From Adiantum capillus-veneris (Eukaryota > Streptophyta > Polypodiopsida > Polypodiales > Pteridaceae): a DNA stretch of 64,000 bases. The notes under the pieces are model-generated. The model did no database searches. It was not told the DNA's origin and saw only the letters and a list, made by a program, of their open reading frames with translations. The stretch lies in assembly GCA_014529385.2 (NCBI GenBank), contig CM043946.1, positions 22,768,077 through 22,832,076 of the forward strand, given 5' to 3'. This document shows, in pieces, positions 21,001 to 29,790 of this stretch. A program made the position numbers and the translations under genes. Each line of letters opens with the position of its first letter. The stretch's first letter is position 1.

Positions 21001-23326
21001 CAGCTACCTCATTTAGTATCTCATCCTGGAATGGGAGGGGAAAGTGATCTCTCTTTGTTGCCTCATTGAGGGGACGGTAATCCACACACACCCTCCACTT
21101 GCCGTTCTTCTTAGGAGTGACAACAACAGGAGAGACCCACTCTGAATTCTCCACTGGATAAATGAACCCTGCTGCTAGAAGCTTTCTTACCTCCTTGAGT
21201 AAAGCCTGCTCCTTGATGACTCCTAGCCTTCGTAGCTTCTGAGCCTTAGGTGTGGCCTCTGGCTTCAACTCAATTTTGTGTTGAACAGCATCTACTCCAC
21301 GCACATCGGTGTAGTCTTTAGCAAAAAGCCTAGGAAACTTCCTTAGCACACATTTGAACTCCTCTCTTTCATTCGTTGTAAGTGTTGTCGATAGCATACC
21401 TTCCAGCATCCCTTCATCTTGATCACCTTCGTTCTCTTGAGGACCTACCTCCTCCAAGCCTTGACAAGAGGTCTCTTGGTTGCTTGGCTTAAACCTTACC
21501 CCCATGACTTCGATGGAAGACTCCTCTTCAGTAATGCTTCCGCTACTTTCTTCTTCTGAAGTGCTATCGGTCCAACCTTCTTCCGTCTCACTTTGAGATG
21601 GTTCTTCATGGAGCTCCTCTTGGCGTTGCTCCTTCATGTCAAAGACAACCTTCTTGTGATTGTCATTCCTGCAAATTAGCTTTCCACTCTCCCAATCCTG
21701 CAAAGCTCGCATTTTCATTAGCCATGGTCTTCCTAGGATAAATGGGTAACCATTTCCCTTGGTAGACATGACATAGAAATCCACTGCCTTCTTAATGCCA
21801 AAGGCCTCCACAAAAACATTTTTACAGATGCCTACGCACCTAGCCTTGCTATTGTTTGCCATCTTGACCCTAATTTCAGGTGTCTCATGGATGTGCATGC
21901 CTAGTTTTTGCATGAGTCCCTCTGTCATGATGCAAATTTGTGCACCCCCATCCACTAGACCTTTCCTAACCAATCTCCCTTTGATGTAACAGTCTAGCAC
22001 CGGTGTAATGTCCTCATTCATTTCAGCTTGTGCAATTTTTACAACAGGCACACTCTCTTTTACCTTTCTCCTAGTGCTAACTGCCCTTGTTAAATCCCTC
22101 CTAACTTGTGGACATAATGCAAGAAATTGAGGCCATGAAATATCAGGACCCTTACCTCTCATGTCTTCCAACAAGTTGTACGCAGCCATACCATGTCCAA
22201 GAGGGAAGTCTTGGAGGTTGATACGACGTCGAGTCCCCTTGGTTTCCTTGGTTTCCTTTGCCTTCTTGCCTTGTCCATGGTCACTCTGTGATGTGACTCC
22301 TTCTTTCTCTTTACCTTTTCCTCGGCCACGCTTAATTCCATTGGCTTCCATGTCAACCTCATTTGAATTTGTCACCTCTACCACATGCACATTTGGATCT
22401 GGCAAAGGTGGAACTCCTTCTACCCCTTGTGGAGGTGGTCTTGGTCCATTTGGCCTTTGTAGAAGCCTTGGTTGTTGACCAGTTCCTTCACCTGCATTCA
22501 TCACTGGGTAATTCAAGTTAGGCCTCCCTGGCTCCCCACGGGGCCAAGGACAATTATACATCCCATGTCCAGACTCTCCGCAATTCCAACATTGCAAGAC
22601 TCTCCTAGGTCGTGGATCTCGCTCTTCAGACTTCTTTGCTTGTCCCTTTGGACCTACAACTTGTGCAAGGTGAATTGACAGGCTGCTTAAAGATTCGTTT
22701 AACTTCTCAATTACTTCCGCCGTTACCTCAGGAAGCTCCCTCGATGTTGATGCTTGTGACTTACCTTTGGGTCTAAGACCTTCTATTGGAACCTCTCCCC
22801 TTAAGCACTTGAGTTTCCTATACTTCTCAGCAGCCCTAGTTTCAGCTGCATCAAAAGTAGCAGGTGCACCCGCCTCAACTTTTACCTTAATGTCAGGAAA
22901 GAGTCCGGCTATGAACCTCTCCTTCTTTAAAAATTCTGCACCATCACCAGGGTTAGCAACATTTCGTATCCATAGAGCCCAAAGACGTAGAAACTCTTGC
23001 TTGTACAAGTAGTAGTCATCTAAGTCTTTTTGCTTATGAGAAACAATGTCTTGCCATAGTTTTTGAGTGTTTTGGGGATCAAAGAAGTATCTCTTAAAAC
23101 GATTCAAAACTTCTGTGTAATTCCCCTTAACTTCCTCAGGCAAAGAGTCAAACCAAGTACTAGCATCTTTCCTAAGGACCACCTCAAACATTTCTACACG
23201 TTCTTGATCGGTTACTATCCTCTTGATACGGCAAGACATCTTGAAATTTGCTAAAAATAATTCTGCATCCTCTCCAGGCTCTCCAAAGAAAAGAGGATAC
23301 CCAGACATTTGGCGTTGGCTCTCCAT
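18047..23326 (-). CDS. Element A gag-pol polyprotein (Gag, protease, RT, two RNase H, integrase)
   Basis: One uninterrupted 1759-codon frame from ATG at 23326. Capsid region about residues 10-170. CCHC knuckle CWNCGESGHGMYNC at about 246-259. Protease start LVDGGAQICIM with Asp at about 459 (DGG rather than DTG/DSG) and its ILGRPWL strand. RT with palm VTPKKNGKWRVCVDYRPLN and catalytic FIDD (Asp about 848-849). Classical RNase H follows as FFVSSSAGKETIGAVLLQQD, where the expected first Asp is Ser. A second, archaeal-type RNase H begins FFDGAF (Asp about 1140), with NNEAKY, GDALL and NEDAD supplying the other acids. Integrase has HEEACGGH and CKSCHTC, then catalytic D1422, D1482 and E1518 (35 residues between the last two). 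Known: a second RNase H marks the Tat group of plant Ty3/gypsy elements. Inferred: likely competent for transposition. Confidence 0.95.
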   Translation of the reverse strand: MESQRQMSGYPLFFGEPGEDAELFLANFKMSCRIKRIVTDQERVEMFEVVLRKDASTWFDSLPEEVKGNYTEVLNRFKRYFFDPQNTQKLWQDIVSHKQKDLDDYYLYKQEFLRLWALWIRNVANPGDGAEFLKKERFIAGLFPDIKVKVEAGAPATFDAAETRAAEKYRKLKCLRGEVPIEGLRPKGKSQASTSRELPEVTAEVIEKLNESLSSLSIHLAQVVGPKGQAKKSEERDPRPRRVLQCWNCGESGHGMYNCPWPRGEPGRPNLNYPVMNAGEGTGQQPRLLQRPNGPRPPPQGVEGVPPLPDPNVHVVEVTNSNEVDMEANGIKRGRGKGKEKEGVTSQSDHGQGKKAKETKETKGTRRRINLQDFPLGHGMAAYNLLEDMRGKGPDISWPQFLALCPQVRRDLTRAVSTRRKVKESVPVVKIAQAEMNEDITPVLDCYIKGRLVRKGLVDGGAQICIMTEGLMQKLGMHIHETPEIRVKMANNSKARCVGICKNVFVEAFGIKKAVDFYVMSTKGNGYPFILGRPWLMKMRALQDWESGKLICRNDNHKKVVFDMKEQRQEELHEEPSQSETEEGWTDSTSEEESSGSITEEESSIEVMGVRFKPSNQETSCQGLEEVGPQENEGDQDEGMLEGMLSTTLTTNEREEFKCVLRKFPRLFAKDYTDVRGVDAVQHKIELKPEATPKAQKLRRLGVIKEQALLKEVRKLLAAGFIYPVENSEWVSPVVVTPKKNGKWRVCVDYRPLNEATKRDHFPLPFQDEILNEVAGHEKYTVCDGYSGYFQIGIALEDQLKTTFITPWGCYAFRVMPFGLTNAPATFQRFMNMVFQAFFGKSIRVFIDDFCIYSSKSLHLQRVEEGLKKLYDMGGQLNPDKCHIGEDEVILLGHKVSYKGIEVDPSKAKALIELPSPKSLKEVISFIQKVKYMSRFIHLASELLHPLQKLTQQVEFAWSDELEEYFCNIKVILSELPTLMPPCWEYTFFVSSSAGKETIGAVLLQQDPHSTRMRPIYFASRVMNALERDYTETELMMLSLMFAVRKFRSYLLPKPFVILTAENLFPWVSSQMNLSTRISKWIMELQEFQYSFKVEDSVRAQLAGILTYRVHEMEIKVPEVKTLPLPPPKSIPNAFTLFFDGAFRRATGKAGGGLVLLNPSGEVVMKEKFNLPSSASNNEAKYDTLLHGLKMCIGQGIQRLMVKGDALLIVKQILGIWACKNESLRTKVHAIRRLFNQFEEVQLYHIPRKQNEDADLLAQHAVACVKKEVQVIMVAAAVKQPRYQGLESLAPIIGYILEGEFPPDFTKAQKRRLMKKASVYLFLEGSLYQRGKDQVCRRVPTIKEIPAILKGLHEEACGGHFAQELTVKKILLSGYVWPSLHVDVQHWCKSCHTCQINGNRRLVHGPRQIVLANGPFEKWGIDAMGPLPRTKNGKLYILVAVDYMTRWVEAQSVAKVNEKTVSKFVYTHICCRFGTPLEIVSDNGPGFRKGLLTEVCEELHILHGHSTPYYPQSNGLVEKANGVIAGIIRKMMQNKTKLWDDFLDGALWAYRTTYREATEFTPFHLVYGQEALQPIELNIPTMRLHGKSAQDDQEVWMDRLLTLVELEWKREAAYECYKRKATQAKETHDKKLKDKGIKEGELVLRYDNRLDNRFDAKFETRWQGPYIVKKAFNSSYYQLMDLNGKELSRKVNGYRLKPYLSRLLPKDLPKICPKAAVSCKYCYMKHECNSSQNSEGPNNEDLVKDSEALSLEKMLYDGT

Positions 23327-23432
23327 TATTATGAAAGATTACAACACGAGTTACAATAAGGGATACAATAGAGATCTAGAACCACTCGCCTGCAAATGAA
23401 GAAGTGAGAAAATACCACTCTAGGTTTTCTTC

Positions 23433-23834
23433 TTAAGCTATCCAAGCTTCAATAAGGTCTCGATTTGTTTGATCAAAACAAAATGGTAGACTATTGATGA
23501 GCTCTAAGAAGGGTTGAAATTCTTCAAAGCTAAGGCGATAAACAGAAATCTCTAGAACTTCATTTTCTGGATCCAAAAGAGCAACCACGTCCCAAGTGAT
23601 AAATTGCACTTGCTCTACAATTCCCAATGCACAAGCGGTTTGTATAAAAACTAGATCTTCATGCGCGTCGAAGGCCGTGAGAAAGTAGCAATTGACTAGG
23701 AGCTCCTTTCCTTCGAGTTCCACACAGTCGGAGTGAGGCAACCTTCTCACAATTTCATAAAGAACATCCTCATCAAGTCCGATCAAGTTTGCAAGATTTA
23801 AAGACTCCACTTGTGCTACAAAATTCCTGGACAA
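23433..23834 (-). CDS. Element A leader frame d (candidate third exon)
   Basis: Open frame of about 133 codons with stop at 23433 and no ATG; its first codon at 23834 is TTG. It is paralogous to frame c: both contain RRLPH, FIQ-x2-CAL, a Y/H-RLSF/TF-x-EF block and LINSLPF. A good acceptor TTTTTGTCCAG precedes 23826 and is in phase with a GTATAA donor after 23939, a 112-bp intron. The opening (a conserved L, then VRRLP) is faintly like an F-box start; that is a guess. No known family recognised. Function unknown; it lies between primer site and gag, where Ogre-type elements carry an extra ORF. Confidence 0.6.
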   Translation of the reverse strand: MSRNFVAQVESLNLANLIGLDEDVLYEIVRRLPHSDCVELEGKELLVNCYFLTAFDAHEDLVFIQTACALGIVEQVQFITWDVVALLDPENEVLEISVYRLSFEEFQPFLELINSLPFCFDQTNRDLIEAWIA

Positions 23835-23880
23835 AAACTCCTTAGGATTATGGTTAAATCATTCAAAAGCATAAAGAGAT

Positions 23881-24435
23881 TTACAATGTCTCTATGAACA
23901 AAGTGTCATAGAAAGTAGAGAAGGATGAGAATTTATACAAATTTGCAATCTTCTCTATGCTCTCTTTATTAAGACAAGCTCTGAATAGCTCCCTATCTCC
24001 TTTGTTGAAAGCGAACGGAAGACTATTAATAAGACGCAAATGAGGGAAAAATTCACCAAATGTGAGTCTATGAAGCATGAACTCTGGCCGCAAGTTTCCT
24101 GAAGAGTCTTCCTCAATGGTGAAATGCACTCGCCAAACGCCAAATTTCACTCTATTTACCAATCTTAGAGCACACACTAGTTGGATGAATGCGCGGTCTT
24201 CCTTAGTGCCCAACAACAAGAGGAAAATGGAATCCACGCGTAGGACCTTCCGTCTTAACTTCACCACCCTCTTGTTATGAGGGAGACGCCTTACTACTTG
24301 CTCCTGCAACTCAATTGGTAATAGAGCTAGATCTCTAAGGATTGAACTTTCACTGCACACACATTCCCAGTTAGAATAAATGATCGTTTTTTTGTTTCTT
24401 GTAACAACTTGGACAAAGAAAAAACAAACATACAC
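23881..24435 (-). CDS. Element A leader frame c (candidate second exon)
   Basis: Open frame of about 184 codons. The first codon is GTG, and the only ATG is far inside. The first 28 codons look non-coding and contain a branch-like TTCTAAC and acceptor TGTGTGCAG ending at 24353. From 24352 the frame resembles frame d across about 120 residues (LPIELQEQVVRRLPH..., FIQLVCALRLV, HRLTFGEFFP, LINSLPFAF). Joining frame a at 24745 to 24352 keeps the reading frame. Product unknown; it contains no RT, RNase or integrase motif. Lack of a start codon argues it is read as an exon. Confidence 0.6.
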   Translation of the reverse strand: MYVCFFFVQVVTRNKKTIIYSNWECVCSESSILRDLALLPIELQEQVVRRLPHNKRVVKLRRKVLRVDSIFLLLLGTKEDRAFIQLVCALRLVNRVKFGVWRVHFTIEEDSSGNLRPEFMLHRLTFGEFFPHLRLINSLPFAFNKGDRELFRACLNKESIEKIANLYKFSSFSTFYDTLFIETL

Positions 24436-24461
24436 ACTACTTTGCCGGGCTGCATTTCATT

Positions 24462-24680
24462 TTAAAATAAAATGAACACATGTACATCAAAGGAAGTGTG
24501 GTAGTTGATGAGAGGTAGAATGACAGGGTTTGGTGATGCAAGAATTTCTCCTGCTCTTTGGGCACCAAACATGAACACCATTCGTTGTTGAAAATGGATC
24601 TTTCTACTAATTGCAACGTTTATTCTAATGTGTGGAGTAAAATGAAAGGGAAAAACCTCTATTCTTGGGCCATTATCCAT
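24462..24680 (-). CDS. Element A leader frame b (paralogue of a; probably intronic)
   Basis: 72 codons from ATG at 24680. Over the last 61 residues it aligns without gaps to frame a with 24 identities by eye, including NP-x-I-x-PLI and the terminal DV-x-x-F-x-LF. The donor GT present in frame a (ATTAG|GTAC) is absent at the equivalent place here (ATCAACTAC), so it would be skipped in a spliced message. It is in the same frame as a, separated by a stop and seven codons. Likely a decaying duplicate exon, or a separate small protein. Confidence 0.45.
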   Translation of the reverse strand: MDNGPRIEVFPFHFTPHIRINVAISRKIHFQQRMVFMFGAQRAGEILASPNPVILPLINYHTSFDVHVFILF

Positions 24681-24701
24681 GGCCTATGCATGTCCTAATG
24701 C

Positions 24702-24914
24702 TTAAAACAAAACAAAAATATAGACATCCAAACTAAGGTCGTACCTAATGAGAGGAAAAATAAAAGGATTTACTGAAGCGTTTATCTCGGCCAACCTAAG
24801 AGGACCTAAAATTCTACGAATGACACGTTGAAATTGCAACTTAGTACTAACAATTATGTGCACCTTTTGCCTTGCAATGGGAATGAAGGGATCATACAAA
24901 GCTTCGTGATTCAT
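24702..24914 (-). CDS. Element A leader frame a (candidate first exon)
   Basis: 70 codons from ATG at 24914, the first ATG-initiated frame after the primer site. A GT donor at 24744 follows ATTAG. Splicing there leaves 56 codons plus 2 nt and joins frame c in phase, so exons a, c and d total 978 nt, or 325 residues and a stop. Unspliced, it ends in hydrophobic DVYIFVLF. No known family. Its paralogue b lies 21 nt downstream. Confidence 0.55.
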   Translation of the reverse strand: MNHEALYDPFIPIARQKVHIIVSTKLQFQRVIRRILGPLRLAEINASVNPFIFPLIRYDLSLDVYIFVLF

Positions 24915-24967
24915 GCAAACTACTTGACTATGCTAAAGGTTGATTCTACACAAAAATACACAAGCCG

Positions 24968-24985
24968 TCCTCAGTGGGGGCACCA
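24968..24985 (-). other. Primer binding site of element A
   Basis: On the minus strand TGGTGCCCCCACTGAGGA begins 4 nt inside the 5' LTR end at 24990. The matching tRNA would end TCCTCAGTGGGGGCACCA; I could not assign it. Confidence 0.75.
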
Positions 24986-24989
24986 AAAT

Positions 24990-25247
24990 TGAGGCGGTCC
25001 GGGGCGGGCAACAAGAAGAGTGGCCTCTAGACACCCTTCAAGGCTCCCGTGCTGCTCAATGGGGCTGGGGCACAACACAACACAAACCAAAACAACAAAC
25101 CCACCACCAAATCCCAACTACACAAGGGGCACCACCTAGTTTAAGAGCGAACTAGGACGCAAAAGAGGAGAATCGTTAGAGCAACCCACAAACAAGCAAG
25201 GAATTTACACTAACCCTAACACCAATGGAATACTCTCACACACTAAA

Positions 25248-25294
<47 letters not shown>

Positions 25295-27697
25295 TAGAGA
25301 GAGAGAGAGAGATAGATAGAGAGAGAGAGAGAGAGATAGTGCTCGGACTACTTTGAAACGTATCGGCGATGATCAAGCAAACACAACTATATATTTAAGA
25401 AAGAGAGAGAAAGGGGGAGGGGGTGCTTGTTGCATTAATACCTTCTTACAAATCTGTCATGACAAAGCAAAGTGAGATTAGTACTTGTTCAACATAGCTT
25501 GCGTAAATTTCACCACAACACATCACAAGAAAAGCCACCCCAATCACTGTCTTAAGGCCAGGGGAGTCCTCTCCACCCTGTCGCCCTCTTACAGTATGTG
25601 GGATTTATGGCTAGATTGATGACAACACCAGAGACAAGCTATCAAGAACTTAACAAAAAACACCAAGACACTTACGCATCATTGTTGTCCATTACTTCAC
25701 GTTGGAAGGGAGACAAAGTATCCAAGCTTAGTCCAAATCCACCCTCCTTGATTCAGCGAATGTCGGGCTTACACTAGTAGGAGAAATGATAGATTTCCTA
25801 CTCTCAATTGAATGATCACTCTCTCTCTCTTACAATGGCATAGATTTCCCTTGCTAATCCCCTATTACAACACATGCACATGCATAAGACAATGAGCTTC
25901 CACTCAAGAGCTCCTTCTAGAGAGGTTGAGCTTGGCTTCTCAAGCTATAGCATAGTGCTCTTGCTTATGGCTCCCCCCTTTTATGCTAGCTACACCCTCC
26001 TTTTATAGCAATTTTGAAGGCTAGGGTTACTCCTCTAACCATGGTTGAGTTAGATTTTCAGCAATTTATCTAATTTCTTTTGCTTGGAATTATCAAGAAG
26101 TTGGTGGGGAAAGAGAGAGGAGAGAAATGGAGGTGATAGGACTTTTCATAGTGGGTTAGTGTTAGTAGAGTTAGTATTAATTTACAAATGGAATTGGATA
26201 TTTACAATGGGAGTATCCATGTAGGATACAAATAAGGAAGAAAGACTCTTAAGAGGTAAGAAAAGGTGGATTTCTTACAAGGTTGATGCTCCAAGTGTCT
26301 TGAGTAGGGCCAATTTTGATGCTTGTTGTCGATCCACTAGCTTTGACGGTACATTTTTTCTCCACTCTTGACCTTCCTTGAGAGACAAGGTAATTGAAGT
26401 TGAGTAATCAACCACCATGATGCTGTCTTTTAAGAGAAGAGGCTGAATTTTGTGGTTTTTTGATAGATATAGGTAATTTGGAGGAGGAAAAATGAGACTA
26501 GGTGGTCAATTTTGGAATGGAATTGTGTGTGGGAGGTATGAGTTCACCATGGTTTCTCTTATTCTTCAAGGTTGAGGAGAAGGTGAGTAGTGTGCAGAGA
26601 GGAGTGGTGAGAGAGATGGGGATGATGAGTGGAGAAGTGTGTGTGAAAGAGGAAAATGATAAAGTGGAAGAGAGAGTGTGGCTGCATAGCATGGGAAAAC
26701 TGGGGTCCACTAAAAAAATCATAGCTCACAGCTGGTAGCTCCAAAAATCATGAAAAAATTTGGGGTGATTATTCAGAGCGTGGGCTACATTTTCTCTTTT
26801 GACCACCACTCCAAATTCGGAGTGGAGATAGGTGCCAAAATTCTCACCAAAAAGCCTGTTTTTTATGCCTGCAAAAGTCTTTTAGTGGTCCCCTCCTTTG
26901 TTGAATTTGTACAATGCATCCAAGAGTGAGCCCCTCCTTTGTCATATTATAATACAAAGCATTCAAGTTGCCCTTGACCCATGCATGGAGGAGGATTATT
27001 GGTGAAATAAGAAATATATACATGGTGGGACTAGTGTATGGACTATTCATGGACTTTAGCTCAATGAGCACATGGTGTTAGAATAATGAGTAAAAATAAT
27101 AATAAAAATATGGAGGAGTTATGGATATGGAAAGATATTGGAATCATATGATATGGTCCCTCCTTGAATTATTTTGGGTGAAAGAGGAAAAGGTATGCAA
27201 GTAAATAATATAATAAAAGTAACCAATGAGTAGAAATCAATTTTTTGTTTTCACAAGGGTGAGGGTGAAAATGTGGGAGTGATTTGTATAAAGGAAAAAT
27301 ATGAGGTTAGAGTATGTACATATTGGCAAAAAAAAATAAAATATAATTATGGTGTAAGAGGATGAAAGAAGGTGTACATAGGTTTAATAAACACACACCT
27401 AAGTAGAAATATTTAAATAAAATACCAAAATAATTATTAAAAATCCCTATATTTAGGCCATATATACAATGAAATATTTACACACAAAGAAGCCATAATA
27501 TACTTTTATGTTTTTTATTTTTTTTGGCTCACCTAGCCCAGTGACTAGCTAGCTGAGGGTTTTTAAGAAGATATGGGAAAAGTCCCGTGACTCACGCACG
27601 CCTATGTAACGTGAAATGGTAGGGATAGCCACAGTGTTTGGGTGATTTTGGTAGGGTGAGGTAACTCACTGTGGCAATTACAAAGAGCCGAAAAAAC
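24990..27697 (-). repeat. Element A 5' LTR
   Basis: Near-identical to 15291-18018, but missing the final GGCTATCA, so its outer end was lost. It contains the AG/GATA microsatellite (25252-25338), a weak TATA-like TAAATATATAG on the minus strand at 25397-25387 just upstream of that repeat, and the hairpin at 25126-25160. Transcription would run leftwards into the leader frames. Confidence 0.93.
25252..25338 (+). repeat. (GA)n/(GATA)n microsatellite in A 5' LTR
   Basis: Counterpart of 15552-15652, somewhat shorter. On the transcribed strand it is a CT-rich tract downstream of the TATA-like box. Confidence 0.95.
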
Positions 27698-28630
27698 TGT
27701 CACACTGTCATTTGAGTTTGGGGCCCCTGACTGGTGGTAGCCTGATCTTCAATAATAGCTTGTACCCTCTGATCTAGAACTCCCCTGGCAATTTACATTT
27801 TCAATAAAACTTCTTTCAATTGACTTCTGACCTCTTTCATACATTTATATGTTGGCATGTTCCCCAGTAGGAGCTCTAATTCGATGGCTAAGGAATGACA
27901 GTCTGCAGTAGACTGTCGCTGCCAGTGTGGATTAGCTAGTTTTTCATCAGAGGTTAGTACCCATTTAGGTACTCTCTCTAGAAATTGAATTTTGCTAGGA
28001 TGCTCAGGAAGTTGGCACACCTCTTGGTCATGGAAAGCAGCTGATTTCCAATGTTGGACCATTTCTTTGGCGCCGACATATAGTCGTTGAAATCGTTCAA
28101 GATCAAAAAGAAGAACATCATCCTCCAGATACATCATAGTTATAGGAGCTTGCTGATGTCTTAGTCTCTTGTTTAGTGTGATGAGCTGTAACGAATGTTG
28201 CTCAACACCTTTCAGAACCTCAGTCACACAGCTTTACATTTCCCCTTCACATCCGAACTGTGATGTGACTGGTGTACTGGTGAATTCCCCGTGTTGCTGG
28301 GTTATTGATCTCCAGCCTGCTGATCACCTGACTGCTGACCCCTATACTCGTCTGGCTGGTCTGTATTGGGCTGATTTCCCCCTTGTGTCCCTTGCTCCAC
28401 CAGCATCAAATCCTGAAGGTGGAGATGGAGGAGAGTCATCATCATCATGCCTTTCTACTGGTTCATCCTCTTTCTCTTCCTCCTCTGCTGCTTTATCATC
28501 ATCCTCATTGAGGTTATTCTACTATTCAGTATAGTCCAGGATAGCCTGATTTGCCAAAGCACTATTGTATTCAAAAATTTTATCCTGCAAATCACTCTGC
28601 ATTGTTTCCATGAGCGCCCTCAGATTATCT
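27698..28630 (-). pseudogene. B1 ORF3, central fragment
   Basis: The minus strand reads NLRALMETMQSDLQDKI from about 28625, then a Ser/Asp-rich low-complexity stretch, then 28227-27793 (144 codons: LKKRLRHQQAP-like start, HPSKIQFLERVPKW, MKEVRSQLKEVLLK) and on to 27698. It matches B3 ORF3 at 54385-55335 closely. The N-terminal part of ORF3 is missing because the sequence jumps from the integrase C-terminus into ORF3 at about 28630. A TAA replaces a Gln codon just after 27793. Element A cuts it at 27697. Confidence 0.7.
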
Positions 28631-29790
28631 TGGCCCCATTATATACCCCTGGCAACAGTAATCCAGATAAATATTTTAATCTTATTGTGCCATTGGAGAA
28701 CACCCAATCAACTTCATATGGACCTGCCCAAGCTATCTTTAAGTTCGATTTCTTAGGGCCTAGTTTTGATTGATATAGCAGAACCAAATCTCCTTTCTAA
28801 AACTCCCTGACTTTGATTCGTTTGTCATGCCACTGTTTCCTTCTTTGTTGAACAATTTCCTGTTCCAGCATAGTCCTCTGCCTTAACTCATCCAGCTATG
28901 TTAACTCCTCCAGTCTTTGTTTCAAATTGTGATTAAAATCCAACCCATACTTGACTGCCATCCTGAGACTGGTTGGGTATGACAAATTCCATAGGCACAA
29001 CAGCTTCAGTGCTATACACCATTCTAAATGGTGTCAATCCTATAGTGACCTTATAAGTTGTTCGATATGCCCAGAGAACAGTTTGAAGTTTCAAATCCCA
29101 CTGATGTGGCTCTTTCTGCACAATCTTAGTGAGAATAGTCTTGACAATCTTGTTGCTGGTTTCGGATTGCCCATTGCATCTAGGATAATATGGTGTTGAT
29201 TTTCGATGCTTGATTGAAAGCATATCCATGAGAATGTCCATAGTGTCATTTAGAAAGTGCATACCTTGGTCGGACACAATCTCCACAGGACATCCGTATC
29301 GACAAACAATATTTTCAAATAGAAACATAGCATTGGATTTTTCCGTGTTGTCGGGAAGAGCCTTAGCTTCTACCCATTTGGTAACATAACAAGTGGCCAT
29401 CAATATATACCTATTCTTCCTTGGAGTAATTTTCTTGAAGGGACCCATAAAATCTAGGCCACATTTCATAAAAACACCCAGCGGTGAGGCTGAACCGGTG
29501 TTAGAGGAGTCATATCTGCTGCCATGGGTCTGCATATATCACAAGTTTTACAAAATCTTTTGACATCAAATATTAAAGTTTGCCACTACAATCCAGCCTG
29601 CAGAATCTTCTTGGAAGTAATATCAGTAGAAAAATGTCCCCCAGAATCCCCATTATGTACCTCTGAAATAACTTGCATTCTTCCCTCCATAGGCACACAT
29701 CTGCAAAGAACCCCATCGACTCCCAATCTGTAAAGTGATCCACCAATGATGGTAAACTTCAGACTCTTAATAATCAGAGACTTCTTCTGA
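28631..29790 (-). pseudogene. B1 integrase
   Basis: Zinc-binding N-terminus in 29790-29535 with breaks. The 200-codon frame 29535-28933 holds the whole catalytic core: GLDFMGP (Asp), EIVSDQGMHF (Asp) and NGQSETSNK (Glu), then WAYRTTYKV and TPFRMVYSTEAVVP. The C-terminal domain (KGDLVLLYQSKLGPKK, then AWAGPYEV) follows in 28900-28640 with two TAG codons. Ty3/gypsy type with no chromodomain seen. The catalytic acids survive but the frame does not. Confidence 0.75.

Larger units (their letters stand above)
15291..27697 (-). mobile_element. Element A, intact-looking Tat-like Ty3/gypsy element
   Basis: 12.4 kb bounded by two LTRs (15291-18018 and 24990-27697) that are the same apart from about five substitutions I could count plus repeat-length differences. 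In minus-strand order: 5' LTR, primer site, four small frames, one 1759-codon gag-pol, purine tract, 3' LTR. Near-identity of LTRs, which start identical at insertion, means it is young. The right LTR lacks the last 8 bases (GGCTATCA) and the flanks GATAG and TGTCA do not match, so sequence at its right border was deleted after insertion into B1. Confidence 0.92.

Noticed and set aside
18827-22678. Plus-strand frames opposite the element A polyprotein
   Set aside because: They are shadows of the 1759-codon minus-strand gene with no recognisable motifs.
24968-24985. tRNA gene or fragment
   Set aside because: Only an 18-nt tRNA-end complement next to an LTR; it is a primer site, not a tRNA gene.
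28169-28773. Plus-strand Ser-rich frames opposite B1 ORF3
   Set aside because: They are antisense to the low-complexity acidic part of ORF3; no independent support.
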